Origin: Rhodocyclaceae bacterium
GTDB taxonomy: Bacteria; Pseudomonadota; Gammaproteobacteria; Burkholderiales; Rhodocyclaceae
Assembly (NCBI GenBank): GCA_018261935.1
Contig: JAGTRP010000019.1
Span: 22,738-86,737 of the forward strand
Direction of reading: 5' to 3'
DNA: 64,000 nucleotides
Below the pieces are notes generated by a model that saw only the letters and a list, made by a program, of their open reading frames with translations, made no database searches and was not told the DNA's origin. Below are positions 19,257-29,470 of this stretch, one piece after another (within the stretch, counting starts at the first letter, position 1; every line of letters starts with the position of its first letter). A program made the translations under genes and the position numbers.

Positions 19257-20861
19257 CTAGCGCAGTCCGGACACCGAGCCTTCCTTGGGATATTCGATGG
19301 TGTAGTCCACTCCGAACCGGGCCGTCTCGCCGGGCGCCAGGGTTTTCTCCCAGGCCACGACGCCGCGCCGCTGCTCCCAGGGGTCGATGGTCGGCTGCGG
19401 CTCGAAGCTGGCCTGCACCTTGATCTCGTCGGAGGCGCTCACCGGCGAGGCTTCCAGCACCAGCACGTCCACCGGTTTACGGTGGGCGCTGGTGAGGGTA
19501 AAGACATCGGCCATCCGGCGCTCCTGGCGGCGGTCGAAAATGCCCGTGGTGCCGGACTTGCCCTTCACCTGGTCCACGGTGACCCGCAGCAGCTCGTCGC
19601 GGCCGAAGGAAAAGACGAAGCGCTCGGCGCTCTGGGGATTCCAGTGGGTGGCACCGACGTAGTTGCCATCCCGGAAAAGCTGCAGGTTGCCCGTCAGCCA
19701 CACCCCCTGCGGCCGAGAGGCCTCGGCGGTGACGACGGCGGACGGGTCCAGGCGGGGGGCGACCCGCAGGTACTGCTTCACGGGCAGGGTCTGCTTCGCC
19801 AGGGCCACCGACACCTCGCGCCCGTCGGCCGGCAGGCTGACCCGGGCCGGGACTTCGTACTCGGTGGCGAAGGTGCTCTGGGTCTCGAAGGTGGGGGGGC
19901 GGTAGTCCTCTGCGCCGCTGCCCGCGATGGCCCGGGCCGGGGCCGGGGCGGCGGACGGCATCATGATCTTGGCGCTTTTCTCGGCGCGTGCTTCCGCCGG
20001 AGGCAGGGGCGGCTGGTAGGAGAGGAGCCAGGGCTGGGGATCGGGGGCGGTGGGGGACTGCCGGGGCTGGGCGGTGGACAGGGTGAGCTTGACGCTGTTC
20101 CAGTCCTCGCCGCTCTTCTGGGATATCGTCGCCAGGCGCTCCAGCTCCACCCGGGAGGCGGCGGCATCCAGCCCCGCCCGGTAGGCCGGCTTCCAGCCCG
20201 CATTGGGGACCTGGTAGCTCAGCTTCACGGTGCCTGCCCGGTCGGCGGCCACATTAACGGTGATGGTCCGCGCGTCCTTCGACCCGGTGCGCAGCCGCGC
20301 CAGATCGCGCTGCAGGGCGCTGATCTTCTTGCCGATCTCGCGCTTCTGCACCGCCAGGCGATGGCTCTTGGCCAGGGTCTCGCCGGCGCTGCGCCCCAGG
20401 GTGTCGATGACGCCGGCCAGGGTCTTGGCGTCCATGGCGGGGCGGGGCTGCTTGGAGCTGTCGCCGTCGCCGCCGCCGAGGCTTTCCAGGTAGTCCTTGA
20501 CGATTTCCGCCGCCTTGGCCTCGGCATCCAGGGCCGCCTGCTGGTCCTGGAGGGTCTGGATTTTCGCCTCCAGTTCGGCCTCGGCCGGGTTCACCGCCTC
20601 GGTGCGGGCGGCGTCCTGGGTGACGATTTCGCCGACGCGGATGCCGGGGCCGGCTTCGGTGCGCAGGGTCTGGGGGTCGAAGCGGGCCGGCAGGCCGGTG
20701 ACGACGATCTGGGTCGTCCCGGGCGCCACCTGGGCGGTCCGCACCACGGTGGCGCTGCCCGGGTAGAGCATGACGGCGCTGATGGGTGCCGCCACGTCGG
20801 CCCAGGCCTGGGCGCCCAGGGTCCCGAAAACGAAGAAGCCAGCGAGGATCTTGAATTTCAT
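19257..20861 (-). CDS. MuiA-family envelope protein (DUF4140/DUF4139)
   Basis: A 534-aa secreted protein (signal peptide ending near AQAWA). The N-terminal DUF4140-like strand region (VMLYPGSATVVRTAQV) is followed by a coiled coil (about 95-190) and a C-terminal DUF4139 beta domain (SYQVPNAGWKPAYRAGLD to WEKTLAPGETARFGVDYTI). This is the architecture of mucoidy-inhibitor MuiA-like proteins. It is convergent with the lipoprotein gene, 25 nt apart. Biochemical role is unknown across the family; envelope function is inferred. Confidence 0.85.
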   Translation of the reverse strand: MKFKILAGFFVFGTLGAQAWADVAAPISAVMLYPGSATVVRTAQVAPGTTQIVVTGLPARFDPQTLRTEAGPGIRVGEIVTQDAARTEAVNPAEAELEAKIQTLQDQQAALDAEAKAAEIVKDYLESLGGGDGDSSKQPRPAMDAKTLAGVIDTLGRSAGETLAKSHRLAVQKREIGKKISALQRDLARLRTGSKDARTITVNVAADRAGTVKLSYQVPNAGWKPAYRAGLDAAASRVELERLATISQKSGEDWNSVKLTLSTAQPRQSPTAPDPQPWLLSYQPPLPPAEARAEKSAKIMMPSAAPAPARAIAGSGAEDYRPPTFETQSTFATEYEVPARVSLPADGREVSVALAKQTLPVKQYLRVAPRLDPSAVVTAEASRPQGVWLTGNLQLFRDGNYVGATHWNPQSAERFVFSFGRDELLRVTVDQVKGKSGTTGIFDRRQERRMADVFTLTSAHRKPVDVLVLEASPVSASDEIKVQASFEPQPTIDPWEQRRGVVAWEKTLAPGETARFGVDYTIEYPKEGSVSGLR

Positions 20862-21057
20862 GGGAAATCCTTTCCTGGAACAGGGGGGCGAAATGTGCCT
20901 CCGGCATTGTAGGGTGGGGCATTGCCACGGGAAAGGGGCCTGATCGGCACCCGGAGGGGGCTCGATGGGGTGGCGATAGGCCGAAGATGCGACCGCTGGG
21001 TGGAGCAGGGCTGATTTAAACTATTAGGTTCTGTATGAAACCGAGGTCGTTCCGACA

Positions 21058-21717
21058 ATGATTTTGTCTCCGGAAACAGGCGGGCTGCTGCTGTTGTTGC
21101 TCGATTTGTCAGGCACTTTTGCCTTTGCCCTGAGCGGCGCCACGGCGGGCATCAATCGCCGCGCGGACATCTTCGGCGTGCTGGTGCTGTCATTTGCGGC
21201 GGCCAACTTTGGGGGAATCATCCGCGATGTCCTGATCGGCGCCCTTCCCCCCGCCGGCATCAGCGACCTGAGGTATATGGGCGTGTCCCTCGCGGCAGGC
21301 TTCGTGGCATTTTTCTGGCATTCGGTCATCGAGAGGCTCCGCAATGCGGTGCTGGTATTCGATGCCCTGGGGCTGGCCTTTTTTGCGGTGTCTGGCGCGC
21401 AGAAGGCGCTGGATTTTCATCTCTCCCCTGTCATGGCAGCGCTCTTGGGAATGCTCACCGCGATTGGCGGAGGGATCGTGCGGGACCTGCTCCTGAACGA
21501 AATTCCCGGCGTCCTGCGCAGAGAAATCTATGCCGTGGCTGCGCTGGCTGGCGCCACGGTCGTCGTCACGGCCCATCTGTTCGCACTCCCCTCCGCCCTG
21601 TCGGCGATTACGGGCGCCATGCTGTGCTTTGGCATCCGGATGCTCGCCATCCGCTACGACTGGCACTTGCCGACCGCCTCGTCGGCGATCATGCCGGAAG
21701 ATTCCGGGAAGCCGTGA
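21058..21717 (+). CDS. TRIC-type cation channel family protein (UPF0126)
   Basis: A 219-aa inner-membrane protein with two tandem three-helix units, each containing a Gly-rich motif (FGGIIRDVLIG and IGGGIVRDLLLNEIP), the hallmark of the UPF0126/YadS/YicG family, now grouped with trimeric intracellular cation channels. Some glycine-transport roles have been proposed for relatives. No obvious operon partner. Codon choice is slightly less GC-biased than neighbours. Confidence 0.9.
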   Translation: MILSPETGGLLLLLLDLSGTFAFALSGATAGINRRADIFGVLVLSFAAANFGGIIRDVLIGALPPAGISDLRYMGVSLAAGFVAFFWHSVIERLRNAVLVFDALGLAFFAVSGAQKALDFHLSPVMAALLGMLTAIGGGIVRDLLLNEIPGVLRREIYAVAALAGATVVVTAHLFALPSALSAITGAMLCFGIRMLAIRYDWHLPTASSAIMPEDSGKP

Positions 21718-22032
21718 GTGCGCGCCATCGGCGCAAGGCGGCTATTCCCCCGGGGCATGGGCGGAAACGCCTGATGGTTGCCTGTGCCGGTGCCTGGAAT
21801 TACGATTAGTTAACTGAATTTATTTGTTTCCGGCGCAGAAGCCGGATTCTGGCTTTCAGGCTACCATCGCCCGCCATTCTGTCCATGGAATGGCAGCTAC
21901 CGGCAGCGTCAGCGCGCGACGCTAGCGATGCGTTTCGCCCATCATTGCGCCGGGCCGAGTTCCTCGATCGAAGCCGTTTCTGAGTATTGATAACAAGAGC
22001 TTAAGACCTACTGGAATCAAGAGGGGGAAGTC
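21718..22032. other. Intergenic region before the MCP at 22033
   Basis: I see no gene here. It holds a patch of lower GC around 21805-21832 and a 6-bp inverted repeat AGCGTC/GACGCT (21905-21910, 21918-21923). No convincing sigma-28 or sigma-70 promoter is visible; TTGATA near 21988 has no well-spaced -10. Confidence 0.5.
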
Positions 22033-23655
22033 ATGTTCAACAACACCCGCATCGGAACCCGGCTGGCCGGGAGTTTTGCCCTGATGATCGTCCTGCTCGT
22101 CGCGCTGGCGTGGCTGGGCATCAATCGCATGGGCATGATCAACGGCAAGCTGCAGCTCCTGGCCGAGGACAACTATCCGAAGACCGTCTGGGCCAACGAC
22201 ATCATCGACGCCGTCAATGTCGTTGCCCAGGTGACCCGCCAGGCTCTCCTGGTCAGCAAGCCGGAAGAGGCCAGGGCCGAGCTGGACCGCATTCCGCCCC
22301 TGAGCCGGATCATCAGCGACCGGCTGGACAAGCTGGGCAAGGCCGCCGTTTCAGAAGCCGACAAGGAAATCCTGAAGAAGATGGCCGCCGTCCGAGCCGC
22401 TTATGTGGCCGATCTCGGGAAATTCCGGGAGGCCGCTACGACCGGGCGCAGGGAAGAGGCGCTGGCGCTGCTCAACACCGACATGCTCAAGAGCCAGACC
22501 AATTACCTCGGCGCCATCGCCGAACTGGTTTCCTATCAGGGCGACCTCATGGCCAAGGCCAGCAAGGATGCGGCGGACGCCTACGAGACCGCTCGTACGG
22601 TGACCCTGGCGATTGCCGGGCTGGCGATTGTCCTGGCCGCCGTCATCGCCTTCCGGCTCACCCGGGGCATCACCCGGCCCCTCAACGAGGCGGTGAAGGT
22701 GGCCAACCAATTGGCGGAAGGCGATCTGACCGCCAGGATCGAGGTGACCGGCAAGGATGAAACCGGGCTGCTGCTTCAGGCGATGCAGGCCATGGTCGGC
22801 AGGCTGGCCCAGATCATCGGCGAGGTGCGCAATGCCGCCCAGGCCCTGACCGAAGCCTCAGGCCAGGTTTCCGCCACGGCCCAGTCGCTCTCCGAGTCCT
22901 CTTCGGAGCAGGCGGCCAGCGTCGAGGAAATTTCCTCCACCCTCGAACAGGCATCGGCTTCCGTCAAGCAGAACACCGAGAACGCCAAGGTCACCGACGG
23001 CATGGCCTCCAAGGCTGCCACCGAGGCGGGTGAGGGCGGGCAAGCCGTCGACCAGACGGTGGATGCCATGAAGAGCATCGCCAGCAAGATCGGCATCATC
23101 GACGACATCGCCTACCAGACCAACCTCCTGGCCCTGAATGCCGCCATCGAGGCGGCCCGGGCCGGAGAGCACGGCAAGGGCTTCGCGGTGGTGGCGGCGG
23201 AAGTCCGGAAGCTGGCCGAAAGGAGCCAGGTGGCGGCCCAGGAAATCGGCGAAGTGGCCGGCAACAGCGTCACCCTGGCCGAGCGCGCCGGCCATCTCCT
23301 GACGGCGATGGTTCCGGCGATCCAGAAGACTTCCGACCTGGTGCAGGAAATCGCCTCCGCCAGCGAGGAACAGGCCAGCGGCGTGGCCCAGATCAACAGC
23401 GCCATGGGCCAGCTCAACCTAGCCACCCAGCAGAACGCCTCGGCTTCCGAGGAACTGGCGGCCACCGCCGAGGAACTGGGCAGCCAGGCTGAGCAGTTGC
23501 AGCAGCTCATGACCTTCTTCCGGCTCGAGCAAGCGGTGCGCTCCTACGAAAAGCCCGCCGTCCAGACGGTCAACTCCAAGCCGGCAGCGAACTATCCCGG
23601 GGCCGCCCGCCAGACCGTCGGCACCTACGACGAGCACCAGTTCGAGCGTTTCTGA
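22033..23655 (+). CDS. Methyl-accepting chemotaxis protein, four-helix-bundle type
   Basis: A 540-aa transmembrane receptor standing alone. A helix at about 10-30, a periplasmic 4HB-like sensor, a second helix (about 190-212), HAMP ([20 protein letters not shown]) and a signalling domain with [18 protein letters not shown]. It ends [10 protein letters not shown], an F-x-x-F-like tail that resembles DFVQF of the receptor at 12009. AGAGGGGGAAG before ATG 22033 is a strong ribosome site. Its signalling domain is nearly identical to that of 12009, so it probably joins the same array. Confidence 0.93.
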   Translation: MFNNTRIGTRLAGSFALMIVLLVALAWLGINRMGMINGKLQLLAEDNYPKTVWANDIIDAVNVVAQVTRQALLVSKPEEARAELDRIPPLSRIISDRLDKLGKAAVSEADKEILKKMAAVRAAYVADLGKFREAATTGRREEALALLNTDMLKSQTNYLGAIAELVSYQGDLMAKASKDAADAYETARTVTLAIAGLAIVLAAVIAFRLTRGITRPLNEAVKVANQLAEGDLTARIEVTGKDETGLLLQAMQAMVGRLAQIIGEVRNAAQALTEASGQVSATAQSLSESSSEQAASVEEISSTLEQASASVKQNTENAKVTDGMASKAATEAGEGGQAVDQTVDAMKSIASKIGIIDDIAYQTNLLALNAAIEAARAGEHGKGFAVVAAEVRKLAERSQVAAQEIGEVAGNSVTLAERAGHLLTAMVPAIQKTSDLVQEIASASEEQASGVAQINSAMGQLNLATQQNASASEELAATAEELGSQAEQLQQLMTFFRLEQAVRSYEKPAVQTVNSKPAANYPGAARQTVGTYDEHQFERF

Positions 23656-23748
23656 GCCGGCTGCAAAAGGATCGTTCCTTGCGGAGGCCGCAGCACTCCT
23701 GACCATTTGCTTGCCTAAGGCTGGTAATGGGCGATACCAGCCCCCAGG

Positions 23749-26460
23749 ATGCCGTTTGCGGCGTTGCTAGGAGGAAATAGGCATGAGGCGCGGCGATCGT
23801 TCTCTGGCGGGCCGGCGTTGAACCTGGTCCGGTTGTCTCCCGATGGGGCACTGGCCAGCCTGGGCAGCGGCCCGGGCGGGCTTGCCGCCGGCGAGGTGGC
23901 ACGGCGCCGGAGCGAGTTCGGCCCCAACCGCATCGAGGCGGCTGCCAAAACGCCTCTCTGGTTGAGCCTGGGCCGGGAATTCACCCATTTCTTCGCCCTC
24001 ATTCTCTGGCTGGCTGCGGGCCTCGCCTTCTTCGCCGAGGGGTTCGATCCCGGCCAGGGCATGGGCACCCTGGCCTGGGCCATCGTCGGGGTGATCGGGG
24101 TCAATGGCCTTTTCTCCTTCTGGCAGCAGTACCGGGCCGAGAAAGCCCTGGCGGCGCTGCAGGCCCTGCTGCCCCAGCAGGTGGACGTGGTGCGGGCAGG
24201 CGTGACCCATGCCGTCCTGGCCGACGACCTGGTGCCCGGAGACATCGTGCTCCTCGGGGAGGGGGACAGGGTGCCGGCGGACTGCCGGCTCATCGAAGCT
24301 GCCGGGCTGCGGGCGAGCCTCGCCACCCTGACCGGCGAATCCCTGCCACAGCGGCGCTTTGCCGAAAGCGACGACGAATCCGATTTCCTGGTCGCCCGCA
24401 ACCTCCTCCTGGCGGGGACCCTGGTCGTTTCCGGCCAGGGGCGTGCCGTCGTCTTCGCCACCGGCATGCGCACCGAGTTCGGCCGCATCGCCCACCTCAC
24501 CCAGGCCGCCGTCGAGACCGAGTCCCCCCTGCAGCGGGAAATCCGCCGGGTCTCCCGGCTGGTGGCGATCTTTGCCGCCAGCCTCGGCGTCCTGTTCTTC
24601 TTCGGCGGCCATTGGCTCGGCCTGCCCTTCTGGGCCAACTTCATGTTCGCCATCGGGATCATCGTCGCCAACGTGCCGGAGGGACTCCTGCCCACCGTCA
24701 CCCTGGCCCTGGCCATGGCGACCCAGCGCATGGCCAGGCGCAACGCCCTGGTGCGGCACCTGCCGGCGGTGGAGACCCTGGGGGCGACGACGGTCATCTG
24801 TTCCGACAAGACCGGGACCCTCACCCAGAACCGCATGACGGTGAAGCGCCTCTTTGCCGACGGCGACTTCCGCGACCCCTTTTCCCGCCTGCCCCGGCCC
24901 CTGCTGCGGGTGGCGGCGCGCTGCCACGACCTCAAGTTTCCCGACGGCCGGCCCCTGGGGGACCCCATGGAAATTGCCCTGTGGGAATTGTCCCGGCACC
25001 GCCGCAAGGAAGACGGCGGCGGGCAGCGCCTGGGCGAACTGCCCTTCGACCACGAGCGGGACCGCATGTCCACCCTCTGGGCCGAGGCCGGGGGCCGGGA
25101 GTTCTACTGCAAAGGAGCGCCGGAGTCGGTGCTGCCCCTGTGCATCGCCCAATGGACCCGCTACGGCGTCCGTCCCCTGGTTGACGAGGATCGCCAGGCC
25201 CTGGTGGCCGCCCAGGAGGACATGGCGGAGCAGGGCCTGCGGGTCCTGGCCCTGGCGGGCAAGGATCTGGCGGCGGAAGAGGCGGCAGCCGAGACCGATC
25301 TCGTCTTCTACGGCCTGGCGGGGCTGGAGGACCCGCCCCGGGGCGATGTGCCGGAAGCCATCGCCCGCTGCCGATCGGCCGGGGTCAAGGTCATCATGGT
25401 GACCGGCGACCATCCCCGGACGGCCCTGGCCATCGCCCGGGAAATCGGGCTGGTGGGGAGAGAGGAGCCGACCCTCCTGAAGGGAGCCGACATCGCCGCC
25501 ATGACCGCCGCCCAGCTCCAGCTGGCCCTGGCGGCCCCCGAGGTGATCTGTGCCCGCATGACCGCCGAGCAGAAGATGCGCGTGGTGCAGGCCCTGCAGC
25601 ACAAGGGGGAGGTGGTGGCGGTCACCGGCGACGGGGTGAACGACGCCCCGGCCCTGAAGACCGCCGATATCGGGATCGCCATGGGGCGGAGCGGCACCGA
25701 CGTGGCCCGGGAGGCGGCGGACATCGTGCTTCTCGACGACCACTTCGCCAGCATCGTGAACGCCATCGAGGAGGGGCGGGCGGTGTTCGCCAACATCCGC
25801 AAGTTCATGACCTACATCCTCACATCCAATATTCCCGAAGTGGTGCCCTACCTGACCTTCGTTCTCTTCCGCATTCCTTTGCCCCTGACCGTCGTCCAGA
25901 TCCTGGCCGTGGATCTGGGCACCGACATGGTGCCGGCCCTGGCCCTGGGCGCCGAGCCGCCGACGGCGGACGTCATGCGCCAGCCGCCCCGCCCCCGCCG
26001 GGAGCGGCTCCTGTCCTGGGCGCTGGTGGCTCGGGCCTATCTTTGGCTCGGCGTGCTGGAGTCGGTAGCGGCCATGGCGGCTTTCTTCTTCGTCCTGGAT
26101 GCCGCCGGCTGGCGCTACGGCGAACCCCTGGGGGCGAAGGACCCGAACTACCTGGCGGCCACCACCGCCTGCCTGACGGCCATCGTCCTCACCCAGGTGG
26201 TCAACCTCCTGGTTTGCCGGGATGCCCGCCAGCACGCCTGGTGCCTGCCCATGGGGGGCAACCCGCTCCTTTGGCTCGGCCTCGGGGTGGAAATGCTGCT
26301 GCTGATCCTCATCGTCTATACCCCCGAGGGCAATGCCCTGTTCGGCACCGCGCCGTTGGGGGCGGAGGTCTGGCTGTATATTCCGCCTTTTGCCCTGGCC
26401 ATGTTTGCCCTGGAGGAGGGGCGCAAGGAACTGGCGGGGCGGATGGGGAGATCTGAATGA
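23749..26460 (+). CDS. P-type cation-transporting ATPase, type II (Na,K-ATPase-like)
   Basis: A 903-aa ion pump of the inner membrane. Landmarks: [25 protein letters not shown] in helix 4, [13 protein letters not shown] (phosphorylated Asp353), [10 protein letters not shown] and [39 protein letters not shown] and [14 protein letters not shown] follow animal Na,K-ATPase more closely than calcium pumps, so Na+/K+ or a similar cation is likely, without a beta subunit. The start is uncertain: ATG 23749 lacks a ribosome site, while TTG 23818 overlaps the stop of a 12-codon ORF that has a perfect one. ATGA-coupled to dtd. Confidence 0.92.
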   Translation: MPFAALLGGNRHEARRSFSGGPALNLVRLSPDGALASLGSGPGGLAAGEVARRRSEFGPNRIEAAAKTPLWLSLGREFTHFFALILWLAAGLAFFAEGFDPGQGMGTLAWAIVGVIGVNGLFSFWQQYRAEKALAALQALLPQQVDVVRAGVTHAVLADDLVPGDIVLLGEGDRVPADCRLIEAAGLRASLATLTGESLPQRRFAESDDESDFLVARNLLLAGTLVVSGQGRAVVFATGMRTEFGRIAHLTQAAVETESPLQREIRRVSRLVAIFAASLGVLFFFGGHWLGLPFWANFMFAIGIIVANVPEGLLPTVTLALAMATQRMARRNALVRHLPAVETLGATTVICSDKTGTLTQNRMTVKRLFADGDFRDPFSRLPRPLLRVAARCHDLKFPDGRPLGDPMEIALWELSRHRRKEDGGGQRLGELPFDHERDRMSTLWAEAGGREFYCKGAPESVLPLCIAQWTRYGVRPLVDEDRQALVAAQEDMAEQGLRVLALAGKDLAAEEAAAETDLVFYGLAGLEDPPRGDVPEAIARCRSAGVKVIMVTGDHPRTALAIAREIGLVGREEPTLLKGADIAAMTAAQLQLALAAPEVICARMTAEQKMRVVQALQHKGEVVAVTGDGVNDAPALKTADIGIAMGRSGTDVAREAADIVLLDDHFASIVNAIEEGRAVFANIRKFMTYILTSNIPEVVPYLTFVLFRIPLPLTVVQILAVDLGTDMVPALALGAEPPTADVMRQPPRPRRERLLSWALVARAYLWLGVLESVAAMAAFFFVLDAAGWRYGEPLGAKDPNYLAATTACLTAIVLTQVVNLLVCRDARQHAWCLPMGGNPLLWLGLGVEMLLLILIVYTPEGNALFGTAPLGAEVWLYIPPFALAMFALEEGRKELAGRMGRSE
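23783..23821 (+). CDS. Possible 12-codon leader peptide for the P-type ATPase
   Basis: ATG 23783 lies 8 nt after AGGAGG (23769-23774), the best ribosome site near the ATPase start. It encodes [12 protein letters not shown] and its TGA overlaps an in-frame TTG (23818) of the ATPase in a TTGA junction. This would let ribosomes finishing the leader start the pump. It is Arg-rich (5 of 12). It may be chance; evidence is the positioning only. Confidence 0.4.
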   Translation: MRRGDRSLAGRR

Positions 26461-26909
26461 GGGTGGTGGTGCAAAGGGTGCGGCAGGCGGCGGTGGCAGT
26501 GGATGACGAGGTGGTTGGAGCCATCGGCCCGGGGCTCCTGGTCCTGGCCGGCTTTGAGGCCGGGGACGGCGAGGGCGACCTGGACTGGATGGCGGGCAAG
26601 CTCGCCCGGCTGCGGGTATTCCCCGACGAGGCCGGGGTGATGAACCGCAGCGTCGCGGACGCCGGGGGCGACATCCTGGCGGTGTCTCAATTCACCCTCT
26701 ACGCCTCCACCCAGAAGGGCAACCGGCCCTCCTGGGGGCGGGCGACGCCGGGAGAGGTGTCCCGGCCCCTGTTCGAGGCCTTCGTCGGCAAGCTTTCCGC
26801 TGCCCTCGGCAAGCCAGTGCCCAGCGGCGTGTTCGGCGCCGATATGCAGGTGAGCCTGACCAACGACGGGCCAGTGACCCTGGTCATCGATTCCAGGATG
26901 CCGGAGTAG
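26457..26909 (+). CDS. dtd: D-aminoacyl-tRNA deacylase
   Basis: A 150-aa enzyme that removes D-amino acids (and glycine from mischarged tRNA-Ala) from tRNA in the cytoplasm. Family motifs are intact: [22 protein letters not shown] (catalytic SQFTLxA) and [10 protein letters not shown] (the NxPVT motif). Length is standard. Its ATG overlaps the ATPase stop (ATGA), so the two are cotranslated; there is no obvious functional tie. Confidence 0.96.
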   Translation: MRVVVQRVRQAAVAVDDEVVGAIGPGLLVLAGFEAGDGEGDLDWMAGKLARLRVFPDEAGVMNRSVADAGGDILAVSQFTLYASTQKGNRPSWGRATPGEVSRPLFEAFVGKLSAALGKPVPSGVFGADMQVSLTNDGPVTLVIDSRMPE

Positions 26910-26968
26910 GCCCCGGAAGGCTGGCGGCGGGATGATAGAATCCCGTGGAATATAGCTTAGCTAGAAAC

Positions 26969-28948
26969 ATGCCAGTCACTCTCCAGTCCCTCGTCCTCCT
27001 GCTCTGCGCCGCGGTCCTCGCCGTGGCCCTGGCGCGGCAATTGCGGCTCCCCCCCATCCTCGCCTATCTCGCCGTCGGCGTCGCCATCGGGCCCCATGGC
27101 TTGCGCTATGTGGCCGAGACCGAGCAGTCGTCCAATATCGCCGAGTTCGGTGTCGTCTTCCTGATGTTTTCCATCGGCCTGGAATTCAGCCTGGCCCGGC
27201 TCCGGGCCATGCGACGGCTGGTGTTCGGCTTCGGCGGCGCCCAGGTCCTGGTGACCCTGGCCGGGACCACGGCGGTCACCGTCTTCTACTACGGCCAGGA
27301 CTGGCGGGTCGGCTTCGCGGTGGGGGCGGCCTGCGCCATGTCCTCCACCGCCATCGTCTCCCGGCTCCTGTCCGAGCGCCTGGAGCTCCATTCCCAGCCC
27401 GGCCGCCAGACCATGGCGGTGCTGCTGTTCCAGGATCTGGCGGTGGTGCCGCTCCTGATTGTCATTCCGGCCCTGGCCGGGAAGGCCGAGGGGCTGGCGC
27501 AGAATCTGTTGATCGCCTTCGCCCAGGCGACCCTGGTGCTCACCATCCTCATCATGGGCGGGCAGCGGATCATGCGCCGCTGGTTCGACCTGGTGGCGCG
27601 GCAGAAGTCCACCGAGCTCTTCATGCTCAACGTCCTGCTGGTGGTGGTGGGGCTGTCCTGGCTCACCTCGTCGGCGGGGCTGTCCCTCGCCCTGGGGGCC
27701 TTCGTGGGGGGCATGCTGATCGCCGAGACGGTGTACCGGCACCAGGTGGAGGCCGACGTCCGACCCTTCCGGGACGTGCTGCTGGGACTCTTCTTCGTTA
27801 CCGTCGGCATGCTCCTCGATGTGGACTATGTCTTCCACAACCTGCCGGCGGTGCTGGCCGCCCTGGCCCTTCTGGTGCTGGCCAAGGGGGGCATCGTCAT
27901 GATCCTCACCCTGGTGATGAAGAACTCCGTCGACGTGGGGCTGCGCACGGCTGTCCAACTGGCCCAGGCCGGGGAATTCGGCTTCGTCCTCCTGCAGCTG
28001 GCGGGCGACGGGGGGTTGATCCCCCGGGATGTCTTCCAGGTCACCATGGCGGCGATGCTGCTTTCCATGATGGCGGCGCCCTTCCTCATCGCCCGGGCCG
28101 CGGGACTGGGCAAGCGCCTCTCGAAAGGGGAGTTCGCCAGCCGCGCCGAGGTGGCCCACCAGGTGGCGGTCCACAGCATGGGCATGAGCGACCACGTCAT
28201 CCTGTGCGGCTTCGGCCGCACCGGCCAGAGCCTGGCCCATTTCCTGGAGCGGGAAAGCATTCCCTTCATCGCCCTCGATATCGACAGCACCCGGGTCCAG
28301 GAGGCCGGGGGGGCCGGCGAGAATGTCGTGTTCGGCACCGCCGACCGCCGGGAAGTCCTGACCGCGGCCGGTGTCGCCCGGGCCCGGGCGGTGGTCATCA
28401 CCTTCGCCGATCCGCCGGCAGCGGAGCGCACCCTGGAAATGGTGCGGGCCCTGCGGCCCGACCTGCCGGTCATCGTCCGGGCCCAGGACGAGAGCCAGAT
28501 CGACCGCCTCAAATCCCTGGGGGCGAGCGAAGTGGTGCCGGAAGTGCTGGAGGGCAGCCTCATGCTGGCGGCCCAGACCCTGGCCCAGGTGGGGGTTCCC
28601 CTGGAGCGCAGCCTGGCCCAGGTGCGCTCGGCCCGGGCCGAGCGCTATGCCTCCCTGCGAGCTTTCTACCGGGGCGAGAGCGACCGCATGCACAAGCTCT
28701 CCCAGGAGAAGCTTGTGCTGGTGCTGGAACCCCAGGCCTACGGCATCGGCAAGACCCTGGCGGAGCTCGATGTCGCCAGCCGGGGCGTCATGGTGGAGGC
28801 CCTGCGCCGGCGCGGTGTCAGGAGCCTGGGGCCGGAACCGGAGACGCGCCTGGAGGACAACGACGTGCTCATCCTGGTGGGGGCGCCGGAAAACCTGGCC
28901 GACGCCGAGCATTTCCTCCTGGACGGCAGGCGTTCGGTCCGGCGATGA
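26969..28948 (+). CDS. CPA2 monovalent cation:proton antiporter, KefB/YbaL type
   Basis: A 659-aa inner-membrane antiporter. About 12-13 hydrophobic helices (about 5-385) include the CPA2 core (VFLMFSIGLEFSLARLRAMR, CAMSSTAIVSRLL). It is followed by an RCK/TrkA-N nucleotide-binding domain (CGFGRTGQSLAHFLE, acidic end of strand 2 at FIALDIDSTR) and a TrkA-C domain (about 570-655). Likely K+/H+ exchange gated by a nucleotide ligand. I chose ATG 26969; ATG 26945 is in frame and neither has a good ribosome site. Confidence 0.9.
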   Translation: MPVTLQSLVLLLCAAVLAVALARQLRLPPILAYLAVGVAIGPHGLRYVAETEQSSNIAEFGVVFLMFSIGLEFSLARLRAMRRLVFGFGGAQVLVTLAGTTAVTVFYYGQDWRVGFAVGAACAMSSTAIVSRLLSERLELHSQPGRQTMAVLLFQDLAVVPLLIVIPALAGKAEGLAQNLLIAFAQATLVLTILIMGGQRIMRRWFDLVARQKSTELFMLNVLLVVVGLSWLTSSAGLSLALGAFVGGMLIAETVYRHQVEADVRPFRDVLLGLFFVTVGMLLDVDYVFHNLPAVLAALALLVLAKGGIVMILTLVMKNSVDVGLRTAVQLAQAGEFGFVLLQLAGDGGLIPRDVFQVTMAAMLLSMMAAPFLIARAAGLGKRLSKGEFASRAEVAHQVAVHSMGMSDHVILCGFGRTGQSLAHFLERESIPFIALDIDSTRVQEAGGAGENVVFGTADRREVLTAAGVARARAVVITFADPPAAERTLEMVRALRPDLPVIVRAQDESQIDRLKSLGASEVVPEVLEGSLMLAAQTLAQVGVPLERSLAQVRSARAERYASLRAFYRGESDRMHKLSQEKLVLVLEPQAYGIGKTLAELDVASRGVMVEALRRRGVRSLGPEPETRLEDNDVLILVGAPENLADAEHFLLDGRRSVRR

Positions 28949-29076
28949 CTTCGGCGTCCTGGGCTTGTGCCGGCCTCCGGCTCCGGATTCTCTAATTCGC
29001 CGCCTCGGGTTAGACTGCGTCTGCTGTCGCCCCGGGCGATGGCAGCCGACAAGATAACCACGAGGGGAGAAGAAAG

Positions 29077-29388
29077 ATGAAACAGCGCATTGCCGCCGGC
29101 CTGGTGGCCGTGGCCGCCTTGGCGGCAGGTTCCGCCCTGGCTTCCGAGGACCTGGCCAAAGCGAAGAACTGCCTGGGCTGCCATACGGTGGACAAGAAAC
29201 TGGTGGGGCCCGCCTACAAGGATATCGCCAAGAAGCGCGCCGCCGAGAAGGGCGCCGACGCGGCCCTGGCCCAGAAGATCCGCAACGGCAGCAAGGGTGA
29301 ATGGGGCGGCCCCGAGATGCCGCCCAACCCGGCCGTCTCCGAGGCCGAGGCGGCCAGCCTCGCCAAGTGGGTCCTTTCCCTCAAGTAA
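29077..29388 (+). CDS. Class I cytochrome c (c551/c5-like)
   Basis: A 103-aa periplasmic electron carrier. A signal peptide ends near GSALA; the haem site is CLGCH; a Met ligand lies in EMPPNPAVSE and the C-terminal helix is LAKWVLSLK. GAGGGGAGAAG before ATG 29077 is a strong ribosome site. Such cytochromes shuttle electrons from bc1 or periplasmic dehydrogenases to terminal oxidases. It stands alone between antiporter and MFS genes. Confidence 0.92.
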   Translation: MKQRIAAGLVAVAALAAGSALASEDLAKAKNCLGCHTVDKKLVGPAYKDIAKKRAAEKGADAALAQKIRNGSKGEWGGPEMPPNPAVSEAEAASLAKWVLSLK

Positions 29389-29428
29389 GCCCGAGCAGCG
29401 GCCGGCCGCTGCCGGCTTTCCCTGATGC

Positions 29429-29451
29429 CGGCCCGCCCAGGGCGGGACCGG
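29429..29451 (+). terminator. GC-rich stem-loop after cytochrome c
   Basis: CGG-CCCGCCC and GGCGGG-A-CCG form a short hairpin with one bulge about 40 nt after the cytochrome stop. No T-run follows. A weak terminator or chance. Confidence 0.35.
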
Positions 29452-29470
29452 CCGCATCCCCCGTAAATTG

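Noticed and set aside
21718..22032. c-di-GMP or other riboswitch before the MCP
   Set aside because: No conserved GEMM core or paired-element layout could be found by eye; only a 6-bp inverted repeat.
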